Below are positions 46,941-60,597 of a DNA stretch of 64,000 nt, piece by piece (position 1 is the first letter of the stretch; each line of letters opens with the position of its first letter). Both the position numbers and the translations under genes were made by a program. The DNA is from Membranipora membranacea (Eukaryota > Bryozoa > Gymnolaemata > Cheilostomatida > Membraniporidae), in assembly GCA_914767715.1 (NCBI GenBank), contig OU612073.1, positions 8,432,001 to 8,496,000 on the forward strand, read 5' to 3'. Below the pieces are notes generated by a model. That model saw only the letters and a program-made list of their open reading frames with translations, was not told the origin of the DNA and made no database searches.

Positions 46941-48721
46941 CTAATTCCTTGAACATATTATCATTTCTGAAATCACATTATCCTTGAACAAAATTACTTG
47001 TTTTAAAACACAGCCAAAGAAAAAAGAAGAAATTTCACACCAGTCATTAAGCTAAATTTTTTTTAATTTCGCTACCGCATTCATATTTTATTATTATTAA
47101 TAATATGCCTGCAAACAGAGCCTTTTTCTGTACTATTATAAATCTGTACACGAAAATAAAAGATTGCTAACTAACTATCTGTTCAGACTATTATTTGGAA
47201 TCAAACATGCTTTTTTAGTCGTTCCGGGGCTCCATCCCAAATCTCATTGAGGGCTCATACAGCCCCCAAATCCCCAGGTGGGTCGCTGTAAATTGAAATC
47301 TCCCACTTTTAAATTTAGATTACTTGGCAAGCATTCCAATTCCCTAGTGAGCAGAATGCGAATTTAGGCTTAAACCTTGATATTTATCACCAAGGATTAC
47401 ACATCCTGAAGCATCTGACACACTTATATACTGGCATCCAATCAATTGAAGTTTAATTCATTGGTATATCATTGAGGCTTGGTGTAGCCTGTCTTGACAA
47501 GCTTGGGTGTGTCCACAGAACAAAGCTTGTCAAGACAGACTAGGGCTTGTTGTATGAATATGGATCACTATATTTAACCAATGCTCTTTGAAAACTGCTA
47601 GACAACATCACAAATATCATTCACATTATTGAGAAGATCAAATGAGTTCTATCATTGTTCCTCATTTTTCTAGCCACTGGGCTTGGTTGGTGGCCAAAAT
47701 ATACTTCTACCTATCAGCAACTGACAGCAATTTTATGTGCCCAATATACCACCACCATGGGAACCTATGATTTTAAGTTTTTTCAAAGCCAGCATCCTAA
47801 TCTCTGATCCTAGAATTCCCAACATCCTGCACTTTCACTGCACCGCAAAACCACTGTGGGAAACTGAGTAAGCAGAGTAATTATTATAGTCACATTACAA
47901 TTAATTGGACAGCTGCCAACTGTCAACGTTTGATGGAACAATGGTGATAACTGAATCCGTTCCACTTGCATTGCCTTGCAACCAAGAATGTAAAATTTGA
48001 TCAAAGAACATTATATATACTTAGTTTCGTACATGTATTAAATGCATATAAAATTATTTTTGCATTGAGTGCTTTCAGCTTGATAAGCATAGCATGATCA
48101 TATTTGAGAAATAACACAGCTCCCTTTAGATATAAAAACATTGATGATAAATTTTGCAAGTAGGCAAATATGTGCATCTAAGTGTCTTCAACTTGATAAG
48201 CAACTACAATACTCCTGGTGAAGTAAATTAGAAATTTCACTTACTCAATAGGATAAATAGAAAAACGAATCGGTATGTAAAAGAATATCTAATAATACAG
48301 TATTCAATTTATCAAAACATTAAACAATTCAACTTTCTTTCCTGATTTTGCATTGTGTGAACACACATAACAGGCCTTATGAGTTCCATCAGGGAGTTAG
48401 AGAGACTTTCTTGTCCCAACCACATTTAGAACCCAAGAAAAGTAGTCGGGAGTTGTGAGAACATTTTATATAGATATACAACTCCGATGGAGAAAGCTGA
48501 ATAGTTCTCCTTCTCTTTTTTACCAGCGCTCCCAGTTAAAAATCAAATCACAATTTCTAGAGAGCCTCTCATCTGAAATGTGTGGGTACTCAGGGTTTCA
48601 TTGAGCTGATTCAAAGTCAGAGCATATTTGAGGTTCTGGTTGAGGCTCTGTACTGAGTATATTATTTATGATGATTGAATCCTGTTTCTCTGCTTTGTAG
48701 AGAGGTTGATGGTGATGAAGA
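46941..48721. other. Spacer between the AKAP7-like gene and four-helix gene B
   Basis: It should hold the AKAP7-like 5' region and gene B's 3' UTR. It contains a TAGCCTGTC foldback (47485-47543). No coding exon is recognised. Confidence 0.5.
47485..47543. mobile_element. Foldback MITE, family B, with 9-bp target duplication
   Basis: TAGCCTGTCTTGACAAGCTT and AAGCTTGTCAAGACAGACTA are inverted around a short centre. GGCTTGGTG (47476-47484) and GGCTTGTTG (47544-47552) match at 8 of 9. Confidence 0.7.
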
Positions 48722-51700
48722 CTACATATCCTCTATAGGTTGGTCACCAGACTGCAAAAAATAGTGTAATTTTTGTTAAAATATTGAACACGAGAAAGTA
48801 GAACAGATTATAAGTGTGAAGATGTAAGATGGAGGATGGGGTTTATTTCATGCGCTGGAGAGGTATAGCAGAATGACACTTTTCACTTCTCAATTTTCGA
48901 GCGATAAAGTTACAGTTACTATAATCCTGACTTGGAGCTTCAATACTTGGTAAAACTAGCTTATATCTTAGTTGTCTGTCTTTCGTTGGTTTATTTTTTT
49001 TTGTAGGGCAACCAAAGCAAAACCAAATTGGGGTGGCTGAGATAAGGCTGGGTTAAGTGAGATGCACGTATGCTATTTTTTAAACTCATAATTGACAGTC
49101 AAATGCTGTTTAGCCCAGCAGGTATTTGAGTTCATGCAGACTTCAATTAATTGAATAATTTCTCAGAAAAAAACTTCTTGTGTATTAGTTGATAATTCAA
49201 TATAATATACAATGGATGTATTGAATTTTCAATCAATACAAAAAAATACCTTAAATATCTTTGACCCCAATGAATCATGGGAACTGTATCAGTGAGTTTA
49301 TTAAACCAATATATGAATGTATGTACCAGTATTTGCAGGAGGAAAAAATCACCTCTTTATGCATGCATGAAACCAGTGTAGGCTATGGTTAGCAAAAATT
49401 AATGCACTCTCCCACCTTAACCTGCCAAAATTTGTGCTAGCTAACATTAAGTCATCTCATAATAGCTAAATTAAACTGGAGCTCATATTTACTCCTCTAG
49501 GTTGTTCTTACCTTCCTCCTCATAGAACAGATGATGATGAGACAGGCTATGCTGACTACAAAGTCTATAAATCCCACAGAGATACCGACTCCTGGGAAGC
49601 TATAAACCCACACCTTACTCTCATCAGGAACCAGGTTAGTGAAGTTCAGGTTATCCCAGTTTGTGGGCAGACAAAGCTCACTCATACACCTCTGGAAATA
49701 AATGAACAAGGCAAAAATGACTGTTCATGAAAATGTATTAGTTGGAGTTTAGATTAGCCAATGTGCTGGCTCCGATTGGTGAGTGGGTAGGAAAAGAACC
49801 AATGCCAGGTCATATGGTACTTTCAGGAAAGTACCTTCAACCTTAACGCTGCCCAGAGGCTAGTTTAGATGGGTGTCTCACTCATTTGTAACTTTAGACT
49901 TGGTGGCCTTAATTTTCCCTCGACAAAACATATAGAGATTCATCCGTGTTTTGTTACTACGAATGATGAACTTTTGAGCTATGAGCTATATAGTTAAATT
50001 GTAGGATTTAATTTCTGTTCATTTCAATTTTGTGGAATGATAAATATTAGTTTGTGAACTCAAGAAGTCAAGATATTAATCTCCGGTATACAGGAATAGA
50101 TAATGAATATTCAAAATCTCATTAAAATGGTGAAGAACTCTCCCAAGAGAAAAGAATAATTATTCCTAAGAACTCGATGAAGATAAATTTTATATTTCTG
50201 GAACGGCAAGACAGCTATTTTGTGTCACAAGAAATCAACATTAATAATTAAAAGACTCTCAGACTATATGGGCTGTCACTCAACCAGCCTATCAGACAAA
50301 CAGCACATGTGAAAATGAAAAACTCTGTGGTAGTGTATATGTGTTTATGTGTATGTGTGCTGAGTGTACAAAACTTGGCTGCCTACTTTAACTTTAGTGT
50401 TTGGTGTTTGGTTTAAAAAACCCATTCCAAAATGCAGACTCAAATATATGGTGCACTGAGTTAAACACCAACCCCTACAAATGTTGCGTGATGTGTTGTT
50501 TTAGTTTTAGAAATTATTCCAGCAAAAATATCTAGTGCATGCCACACCTAATTGTCAAAAGATGAAGAAAGGGTACACAGTGATTCACTAAATGACAAAA
50601 TACCACAGTTTGTATTTTTTGACGTTATCAAAAATCTTTTCTGTGTCAAGATTAAATTTAACCTGCTGTATAAGCTGTTTGAGATGCCTATTTTCTCAGC
50701 AAGTTGGTGTGGGATATTTATGATAAACTTGCTGACAATAAAAGTATATATATATATATATAAACCTGTTTAGAGTGTTTATTGGACAAAAGCTCATTCC
50801 AAGGCAAAAATTGGAAGAAATGGCTGGTTACATCAGGGTAGGGATCTTGAATGACTTAGATCTAAAAAGTGGTAAAGTTACTCACTGCGGGTGCTCCTTG
50901 GGCGTCTCGGTATATGGTCAGCACCAGAAGTGTATATCCAGCTACTAATACAGGCGTCCATACCAACAGGTTAAATATGTTAGCTGCTATTAACAAACAT
51001 CCCTGTAAGACAACAACATAACAGATAATTTGCTATAAAGGATAGCCTTGTGTTCTGTGACAGGGCTTGGCTAGAACAAGTTTGATCCAATTTGCCTGCA
51101 TTCCTGTTGATCCCCTTCCACTGGTCACTCCAAACACAGACAAATGGTCCTAACTTGATTTAGCATTTGACCAGGGAAGGTGGGATATTTGGAGATTGCA
51201 CTTCACCTGTCACATGGCATTTGTGTCAACAATCATAGGTACCGCTGTAAGTTGCTCCTCATGACAACATAATAATTTACGCTAATCCACCCCACCCCCA
51301 GTTTGGTAGCTAGAGATGCCCTAATCGCCTTCTCTTAAAGACTTCGATGACTATTTTTTGAAAGTTGATATTTTAAGGACCACACCTCTCTTAGAGAGAC
51401 ATCAACAATCATCGTATTAGTATGACTAAAAAAGGATAGTTCCGGATTTGAATAGACAACTTACGCAACAGTCCAGCCTGTCCTTTGTACAGAAGCCACA
51501 AAGCCCTGCCACAAGTATCTACAAAGAGAAATCATATTACAGTGTAAGCTGGTTAATTCAAACTCTATAATTCATAACTTCAGCCAGATCTCAATGCATT
51601 CTAATGCTACTTAATTCAGACTCTGCTTAAAGTGACAGTCCTACTAGGCCCTGTTTCGTATGGTTTAAATATCTCTGACTGAAAAGTTATTGGGGCAAAT

Positions 51701-52715
51701 GGAATAAAACCGCCTGTGAACCTAATTGCAGTAAGACTGCTGCAAAGTTTGAAAATTGGGATCATAGTGGATCACAGTGTTTTATTGCCTCCCCTTGAGC
51801 ACTATGATCCACTATGATCCTTGCTAAATTAATTGAAAAAAAACTAATTGCTATTTTCCACAACTCACATTTTTTTGCTATTTTTATTTGATCTATGAAC
51901 TCACCATTTTTGATTCACTGGGGTAATATTTCCACTTTTCTAAGAGGACTGAACAAATTTTTGTGGTCCACAGAGGTATATCTTAAAAATTGCATCCTTT
52001 TTTTTTGGTAAAGATTAGGGTTGATATACACAATACAGATTGAGAAGAAAAGTCAATTTTACAATAATTTATGTAATCATAAAAATTAAGCAAAATTTGA
52101 GTGGAAAAGCATGTGCGCTGAATTGTATTCCCTCTGGCTGCTGGGGTATGCAACAGCTGTCGTAGTACCATATCATAGTATCTTGTTCTCTTCGTGCATA
52201 TCATCCTATTAAGAATGTGGCAGTTATAATGTCGCGAACTTTAGCTTGACCGGACAAATGTTCAGCTCAGAGGAACGGGACAGACATAAGCATTCAAATA
52301 GATGATATTCGACCACTGCTAGACCAAAGAATCTAGAACACCCTCATCCCTATTGCGAGGCTAATTTCCGTCATCACACCAAAATATACAAATATGTGAC
52401 GGATATATATAAGTTTGGATGCAGCTTTGTTATCCCGGATGGGATATAATTAGCCTGGGTAGGCTGTCTGGGGTGGGGGGGTTATGTAACCCTCCAGACA
52501 GCCTGCGCAGGCTAGGTTATATGAGCAATTTCACTTACGAAGAATCCGCATATAATCTCTGGACACATGACGAGGTAGGCAGAGTCTGGAAGACCCTCAC
52601 TAGCAAAGTCCCTCTGTAGGAAGTGTAGGCATATCCACGCTACACCAGCAGCTAAACAAATACTACCAAGCAGGAAGTGGAGTGTGGACACGACTACTAG
52701 TGTACGCCCAGCCAT
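48722..52715 (-). CDS. Small four-helix membrane protein, tandem gene B (185 aa)
   Basis: Five exons, all joined in phase 0: 52715-52539, 51518-51465, 51002-50886, 49691-49512, 48751-48722. Four hydrophobic segments are visible: TLVVVSTLHFLLGSICLAAG (about 5-30), PEIICGFFILVAGLCGFC (about 50-68), CLLIAANIFNLLVWTPVLVA (about 79-106) and VGISVGFIDFVVSIACLIII (about 150-172). The loop between helices 3 and 4 has two cysteines (RCMSELC) and an N-glycosylation site (NFT). The tail is short, basic then acidic (RRK, GDQPIEDM). The tetraspan layout and exon plan match gene A at 55364-58626. The CD20/MS4A-like group is one possibility, but no signature motif is seen, so no function is assigned. Confidence 0.75.
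50741..50761. repeat. (TA)n microsatellite
   Basis: A TA dinucleotide run of about ten units in the intron between gene B exons 3 and 4. Confidence 0.8.
51076..51165. mobile_element. Foldback MITE, family A, copy in gene B intron
   Basis: GAACAAGTTTGATCCAATTTGCCTGCATTC on the left; GACAAATGGTCCTAACTTGATT on the right. No exact target duplication is seen. Confidence 0.55.
52455..52516. mobile_element. Short palindromic element TAGCCTG...CAGGCTA
   Basis: TAGCCTGGGTAGGCTGTCTGG faces CCAGACAGCCTGCGCAGGCTA around a G-rich centre. The ends resemble family B (TAGCCTG). It lies just past the gene B exon 1 donor. Confidence 0.6.
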
Positions 52716-55363
52716 TTTAAGCTCTCTCTCTCTCTCTTGTCTATCTGGTTCTTGTTATCTGCCTTCCTGGTTAAGCGTAAGACAAATTTGTAATGTACAG
52801 ACACCACATTTCAGTTTACAATAGACTCTACGGTTGATCTAAAAAGAACCAACCCAAGACTGGAGCCGCCTGCAATTTGTTTGTTTGCAACTAGAACCTC
52901 AAATCTGTTATCTTGTCATGGGTCGCCTAAAGAGCTTTGCACAATGTGATGGTTAATGCACAACTATATATATGGTGGTCATTCTGAACAGGTATAGAAA
53001 GTAATATGCAGACAAGGATTAAATACGTTTGATTCTTACCTTTTCAACTCAAGTTAGTGAGTTCGTTATGAATTATCCTCTTCTAGATCACCTGCATGTA
53101 GTAGACCTGTTCCAAGTTGCTTATTAAAAAAAAGCTTCCTGCTTTGCTTTTTCCTATCAGAGATGTGACTGGGTGTTAACAAATCTCAACTCAAAGAATC
53201 ACTAACACAGCGCTGTAGGATTAATTACCTGACTTACTAAAACCAGTTCAACAATACAACATTCTCCCTGATTAAATGAACAATACGGAACCTAGTCATG
53301 AAACATACACCTTGCCACTCCTTTTATACAAGTCCACTGAATAAATAATATAAAACCACTGAAAGTAACAAAAGAAAATCCTCAACACAAATATGGATGT
53401 AGGGCTGCGCCTATTACTGGAGAAATGTAGTCTTCTGTTGAACGAAAATTTTATCAGTCAACAACTAGACAATGACGAAATGTTGGTTCAATGTTGAAAA
53501 ACTATGTTGGATCATGTGATGTGTCAAACTTATCGAAAGTAATCATCAAATTGACTAAATTAATTGGCCATGCTTTTTGCATGAAGCTTTGGAAATTCCT
53601 GCCTTGCATTTTCTCTTAAATCTGTATGCAAGGGAAATGACATGGATACAAGTTGCATACCAGGAACAAGAGGGAATGCCCAGATACCGATTGGTTTTTG
53701 ATCGTCGGCAAGCATCCATTTTGAATGCCATTTGTTCTCCATTGATTTCGAAAGACAGTCGAATCATTCGGTTTGATGTAACAGCTCTACAAACAATATG
53801 AGACACAATATTGATCTAGTAATTCATTGAGGTGAAGTACATGTACAGTAAATACTATGAAACATGCTATTGTATGTTCACTATTGTTGTCTACATACTA
53901 GTACTGGATTTCAAAGCATGCCTGAAGGATTAAGTCAAAATATGCCAGGTCAAATCAATTTGGGTGAGGCTTTACCAAATAAATATGAATCTGGGCTGTT
54001 ATATTGGTCCTGCTAAGTAACATTCATTGATTTTCCTGGATAGAAAGTTTAACACCTGAACAAGCCTGTACCAATCTATATTAGAGTGCTATTATCTAAC
54101 TTCATGCATACAAGGGGTGGACCCATAAATATGAGAAAACTCCCTCCTCTATATCTATTGGTGGACCGGAGCACAATGAGTAGTAGGGTTCGAAAAGACC
54201 AGATCCAATACAAGTCAATGTCAGTATCATAATTGTGGCATACAAATAGGCTGAATGAGGTTGACCGAGTTTGCTCACAAGGTGTGTCCGTCTGATTGAC
54301 CCTCACATATTATTTTCATTTGTTTCAATGGGATCAATCAATCATCAAGCATCAATCACTGCACTAGGGCTATTATTTGACTGAAGCGTGATAATAGTGA
54401 AGGGGTGAAACACTGCCCTATGAGCAGGTGAGGGCGTAGTTTCATTCAAAGCTATTGATCCAATTCTGTCCTGATTGATTTCTTCCCAAGTACCTGAGTA
54501 ATATAATTTAAGCATTAATCAAACTAGGTATGAGTCAGTCACTGGAAAAAGGCGTGGGAGTGAATCATCTAATCTTATTTATCATCTACCAACATAATCT
54601 TTGTTGACATAAATCTCAGCTATATACATATAGTAAATAAAACAAAAATACTTTATGAAATGAAACAAATATAAAAAGATGGCCTTGTTTAAATAAAAAG
54701 AAATTTACAGATTTGTTTGGGATGAAAATGGTTGAGTACTAGATGGGTACTCATATTTCACATTGTTGGAATGTCGGTTACGGAATGTATGAAATATGAA
54801 GAGCGGGAATAAGGGACATTTTCACATACATTGGCTGACCAAATCACAAAACAAAGCTCAACTTTGATTCATCAGAATACAACAGGTGTAAAGCGCCTAT
54901 TACATGAATAAAAAGATACCAAAATTTAGCCTTGTCAACAAAAAAAAAGAGAAAAAGTAGCCAGTGACAAGGCTAATGATAATAAACAAAATTTAAATAA
55001 ATGCTACATAATGTATCCAGACTCTCATTAGCTGGACAGGGTAATATTTTTCAGATTAATATACAAAAGCTTGTATGAAAAATCTTCCGACTGATATCCT
55101 ATTAATGCTGTAGATAGATTTGATCTAACACGCAATGAATCTTCACCAAGCGGAGGAACATGACCAGCTATCAAAATGTAACAATCTGAATTGTCTCCTC
55201 CATGTCTGAAGTTTTGCATGGTAACTTACCACAAACATGGATGGGGGATGGTGACAGTGACTAGATAGCCTATAGTACATAGATGAGGTTGATACTTGCA
55301 GGCTTTGGTTGATTTCAGTGAGAAAGTTCATCGTTATTTTTATATGACTTCTTCATGTTTAAT
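52716..55363. other. Spacer between four-helix genes A and B
   Basis: No coding exon is recognised. The stretch at 53560-53806 is open on both strands without any recognised domain. Gene B's promoter should lie near 52720-53100, which includes a CT-rich run at about 52723-52739. Confidence 0.5.
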
Positions 55364-58300
55364 TCAGCAATTTGATGATAGGTTATCAAAGTCATCCCAG
55401 GTCTGCAATATAATAAGGAGAAATAACGGAACCGGTAATCCAACTAGTACGCCCACTTCAGAAGCTAGCGCTGGTAGTGTTTGTTGCGCTCATTAAAATT
55501 ACTCAGTTAATCTGTGTTTTGGTCGCTTTAATCCCTATAATGGGTCAGTTAAGAAACTTATTATTCAGTAAAGTTAACAGATTATTGAGGCTATCAATTA
55601 CACCTTAGGTATATCAAGGCACAACAAGTTTTCTGCTACAAAAAGATTTGTGGAACTGCAACTAAAAAAGAGACAATCAAAGCCAAGGCCAAAGCTGACA
55701 CACCCAATCAGTGCTGCTTGTGATTGAGGCTACCCTTCAGATTATGTTTTTTATATATTGGAGTTACTGCCTCTCAAACCAAGGGGAGGGGGAGAATTTA
55801 AAATTTAACAAAATGAAAGGCCCTGAATCGATAGTTCACTTACAGATGATATCTGTTCAGAGATATTAGACAGTCTTGGCAATATGATGTTCATACTACG
55901 AAAGCACATGTCAGGATAATCACATTTATCAATATCAATTAATCTTTGTTCACTCTTGGTTGCATAAAAGTATCAATGCTATTAAACCCAACTAGATTTT
56001 TTGTCAAAATTGATGCCAAACTTATGCGTAATTTGTATGCCTTATCTTCCAACCATTCTGAAACCAAGCCTGATCAACAAGTGATACCATCTTTGTATAG
56101 AGCTATTATAAACATAATAAGTCTATGGGTGTCACCCAAACCTCTCAAGTTGTGTGGGCATGGGGAGGTAATCTATATCAAATGCATATTTTGTCAGATT
56201 ATTATATTACCTTAGCTTCTCCAGCGTAGGGCTTTGTCTTGCAGGCTATTACCAGCACTATTATACATAATATAAGACTCGCTAATCCGGAGCCGATACC
56301 GATACCCTGAAACATGGCCGCCCACCAGAAAGATTCATCTCTGTACAACGCCTTACCCCATAACTCCTGTAATTATATCAAGTACCACGGTGTATTGAAA
56401 AATAAACTCAAAAAGGATTTAAAGTTTAAAACTTTTTCTTTTACTTTCATCTGGTATTCCCTTTATTGTCAGAAATGTGATCAGAGGAGCGGTGCGATTG
56501 GTAAATATTATTCTTAACAGCCTCTGTGAAATGTTGTTGGAGATCATAGATAATTGAGATTAGGCCCTACATCACTGTGGAAGCAATAAATCTCAGCAAG
56601 TATCAGAATCTCTTTAGATTTACAGATAACAATGAGGATATATGTAAATCATTCACTCATTATACACAACTTTGAATGGATCATGATTTATTTAGTAGGA
56701 ATCTGTAGGCCTAACCAAGGATATATCAACAAAGACACAGGTTCCACGCTAGTTTGAGTGCCGAAACTCTTGTCTCCGCCAATGGCTCTCTAGAGCGAAC
56801 AGTCATTACTTACTACCGGTTTAAAGAGATAGCCATACAATGCAATCTGTATGGGACAGAACAGTATAGCATTGAATGCAGCAGCTAACAGCACCACTAA
56901 TCTCTACAAAAGGGGAGACAATGTCTATTATATGTAAAGAGTAGGACTACTGATAATGCAAAAGTTCGTATTGAATGTATCACTCCCTCCCTTCTTGCAA
57001 ACCACTGATATATAATTAATCATTGAATATTAGCAACATACTCCTGATAGCAATTATGTATGATGTAGGAAGACAAATTACATTTTAAATTTCAAGTAAT
57101 TAATAAACCTCAAGTCCCAGGAGACAGGTGGTGCATATTCTCTTATCATCTGGCTTCACAAATATTAAAATAATTTAACGACTCTTGCCAAGTAGCTTGT
57201 CTTACAGAGAAATGCTGGATAACATTTTAATATAATATATAGTCACCATAAATATATTGATATGACCCTGTGCATCATACCCTGAAATGGAATTGCTTGG
57301 TTGTAAAATTGATACAAGGTTTAACAATACCAAACCATCTAATAGGAAGATGATATTACTCTATCTCCCTTGAATATGTCTGCATATATAGCCCACAACT
57401 CATAGCATTTCATTAATAATTAAATGTCACAGTGCCGTAGTTCAGGAAAAATGGTAGGGGAGGCAGAAGTGCTTGAGGGTGTGAAGTAACACCAGGTGGG
57501 ATATATTGTAAGCTCTTCCTGTGGAGTCTGGGGTTGATCCCAAGTCTCCAAAGCGTTTTAATGATATAAATGGCATATGGAAGTCCCAAAAGAGCTGATT
57601 ATGACACAGAATATTCAGTTACAGCATTTTAGGGCCACTCTATTGAGCATTCTAGGGGGGGAGGCAGAGCGTCCCTGCCTCCCATAGAACTACAGGTCTG
57701 AGGGAATAGTGGTTGATAAATGATTACTCACTGTACGTTTGAGTTGATCAGAATTTTTCCCTAGTTTTATAGCACATCCACAGGCTCCAGTGCAAGCCAT
57801 CTGAAAACAAAGTCCCATGTCATGAGCAAATAATGAAGGCTGTGTCAAAATACAAAGAGCAATCATTACTCATGTTATAACATCTTCAAGTTATAACATC
57901 TTTGACTGGAAATAACTGAATAATATCAGTATCCCATCGACGTAGCCGTAAGTAGCCTATGCATTTAGATTGAAAAACTGCCCAACCTCATTCTAACAAC
58001 GTCTTGAGATTGCAACCATAAAAACGAGCATCACATTGATAGAACAAATAGGTCACCGATAATTGAACGAGTTAATTTGAGTGATTCATTCAAATAGGAG
58101 TCAAGCCGCAATCTACCATGCACAACTATTGTGGTAGATCTAGAGCTGGCCACATACAAAAAAACACTTCTGGACTATAAAAAGGCAGTAGACTAGGCTA
58201 CAGCCATCACTGGGCAAACTAAGTTACATTTTATAAAGTGTCACACACATAGACCGAAGGTGTAAAAGCTTAATCAGGATATGAACATGGTTGAATTTGT

Positions 58301-58626
58301 GATAATAAAATAATAATATATACTGTAACTATATTACTATATAGTAAACTGTTTTCACTTACCCATAGTCCACACCATAGGCCACATGCAGACAGGATCA
58401 CAAGCATAGCTCCAGAGAGACCTCCATTACTTTCTCCAACTCTAAGTTTGACTTCTGAGTCTGCTTCAGTGTCAGTATAAAGCCTTAGGTCAGGTCCAAA
58501 CACCCCAAGGACTGCCATCCAGACAACCATATCTGCCAGTCCAATCAGAACAGATATCACACCAAATACGATGCTGAAGGCAGATGCAACCTGTAGCCCA
58601 AGGAAAGGATTGCTCTCAAACCCCAT
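55364..58626 (-). CDS. Small four-helix membrane protein, tandem gene A (about 204 aa)
   Basis: Five phase-0 exons: 58626-58363, 57800-57732, 56903-56817, 56366-56211, 55402-55364. Helices: FLGLQVASAFSIVFGVISVL (about 8-42), LSGAMLVILSACGLWCGLW (about 70-88), LVVLLAAAFNAILFCPIQIA (about 113-137) and GIGSGLASLILCIIVLVIAC (about 162-182). An acidic loop (YTDTEADSEVK) separates helices 1 and 2. A cysteine-rich stretch (MACTGACGC) follows helix 2. The last exon encodes TWDDFDNLSSNC-stop after a strong acceptor; an alternative last exon near 55900 (YEHHIAKTV-stop) cannot be excluded. Same order and exon number as gene B, so the pair probably arose by tandem duplication followed by strong divergence. 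Function unknown. Confidence 0.7.
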
Positions 58627-59173
58627 ATTGACAAGGTTCTTTTTATATTTTGTTCTATTGAAAGACCATGTCCTGTCTAATCCTTAATTGTCACAATTTA
58701 AAAATAAAACTGATATTTTCTGAAACTGTGGAAGTGCTAGTGAAGTATTGACCCTCCCTGCAGTACTAATTCGACCTATATAAGATGTACACTATAAGTA
58801 AGCCATTATCTCCTCTTGTTATTAGGTCAGATAACTCGGAATTTAATGACACCAGTGATCATTTTTATTGTAATGCATTGCTGCTGACTTATTACACTAA
58901 TTTAATTTCCGTTTGAGCATTAGTTTAACCTACCCTCAGACACTTTCACTAAAGTTTGCAACTATACTGAGTTTGCACTAAAGCCCAGAGCAAGGTCCAA
59001 GCAATGAACTCTGGTCGAAGGAGTGTTGCTTGGTCTGCACCAACTTCTCTGCAGTGACCCTGTGGGAACTGGGGATTCAAATAACTTGTATTCAATGTTA
59101 CATGTAACTGTGTGTTTGTGATAATGATATTGTTATGAACTGGTTTTCATACTAGTTTGTTTGTATCATTGCC

Positions 59174-59208
59174 TAGCATGTCTTGACAAGCTTGGTCAAG
59201 ACAGGCTA
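59174..59208. mobile_element. Minimal family B palindrome (35 bp)
   Basis: TAGCATGTCTTGACAAGC runs into the inverted TTGGTCAAGACAGGCTA with almost no centre. Flanks show only a weak match. Confidence 0.6.
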
Positions 59209-59413
59209 ATCAAATCATGGCCTTGGCTTGACCCTCCCTGGGACTGGGTTGGTTTACACATGGATTCATGTTATATTTCTCTATTACAATAAAATGTCTT
59301 GTACTGTCACAGTAGGGGAGTGTTGTTGGGTACAGCCCAGATAGCATTAGCCTATCATATACTCAAAGTCCCCTTTTTTTCTTTTGTTTTGAAAATAAAA
59401 GGAAAAACGGAAC

Positions 59414-59447
59414 CAATGAACTCCCTCTCCGGAGAGGGAGCTCATTG
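59414..59447. mobile_element. 34-bp CAATGA-family palindrome
   Basis: CAATGAACTCCCTCTCC is followed by its reverse complement with one mismatch, GGAGAGGGAGCTCATTG. Flanks ACGGAAC and AAGGAAC match at 6 of 7. Confidence 0.65.
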
Positions 59448-60480
59448 AAGGAACATTGTAATATGCATTACAAATTTATTTACCAGCTTTGAAAGGCCAC
59501 CCTTACTGGTTGCTGGCAAATGATATGTAAGGCGTGTTGTAAGGTAGTCATGATACCTTGTAAGGCAGTCTTGGGACATTTGCAAGGCCCATTGGTAGAC
59601 CATGATCTTTTCACACAACAAAACAACAGAATCAGATGGATCAATACACCCTTAACATTCGATTATATGTTCCTTTCAGAACTATGCTTAACTGCTTTGA
59701 CATTCATTTTTGGTACTCAGTTAAAACTCAGTTCAATGCAATGATCACTTGTCACCCAACATCTCAAGGATCCAAACAACACATAGGTTCCAGAACAGTG
59801 GCAGGATGCCTTTATGTAGGCCCTACAGCACCCACCATGCTGTAAAGGCCTGGGGTCTCAGGTCTACACCAAGAAACATGGGTCTCTGGCAATGTTTGAC
59901 TGGCCCCCCTTGGTTTTCGTTATCAGTATAATAAATACATCTAACTCTCTTGGTAACTCTGTTCACACATATTTCATTTAATTGATTTAGTCACTTCAGC
60001 TCATATGGATGTGGTTTAAGAAGTGATTGCCCTATGTTTATAATCAATTTTTAATTTATTGAGGAACGCTAGATTTTTGCCAATAAAATAATTAAACCCA
60101 AATTTTGAAGTAGACCTGTGCCTTGAAAAACCTGCATGTGCATGTGGTTCTTAGATGAATGTTGCTTGCTCGATTAAGGCAGATAAAAAGCACTCCTCCA
60201 AGTATTATTTATATGCCTTTTGTGCTCAGGTCACTTTTGACTACAATTTTCTTTATTGGAGCCAATAACTCCACTAATTATAGTCCTCCTGTCAAAATAA
60301 TATTTTGACCCAATCTTGCCACATGAGTTACATTCATCCTTAGCCAAATATGTGTAGCATAAGGGCTATAGATACAATGAGATATAGAGATTAGATTGGT
60401 GCTAAAAATTGAAGGATAGTTTGGGAGTTCTATATTGTGTGCGGATAATCCTACCATCACCTTTTTTTCAGCCTGCAGCC

Positions 60481-60597
60481 ATGATTGAATATATAATGCT
60501 TGCTGTTGCCGGTGCTGGCCTTTACTTGTATTTTATGGACGATCCACCTCCGATTTCAGGCAGATATAATCAACCTGGAAAGTTCTACTACTTGAAG
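60481..60597 (+). CDS. First coding exon of an unidentified plus-strand gene (partial)
   Basis: The 39 codons start at ATG 60481 and end at AAG|gtaagc. The peptide begins MIEYIMLAVAGAGLYLYFMD, a probable signal anchor, followed by DDPPPISGRYNQPGKFYYLK. A pyrimidine tract and CAG lie just before the ATG, so there may be an upstream non-coding exon. The next exon is not found in this window: the rest is occupied by an antisense retrotransposon. An ER-anchored enzyme would fit the start, but this is inference only. Confidence 0.45.

Larger units (their letters stand above)
58627..60480. other. Head-to-head spacer between gene A and the plus-strand gene
   Basis: No coding exon recognised. It holds a family B foldback (59174-59208) and a CAATGA palindrome (59414-59447). 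The frames at 59520-59931 look like chance. Confidence 0.45.

Noticed and set aside
53560-53806. Open frames on both strands between genes A and B
   Set aside because: Neither frame matches a known family, and there is no exon context. The overlap of open frames looks like composition.
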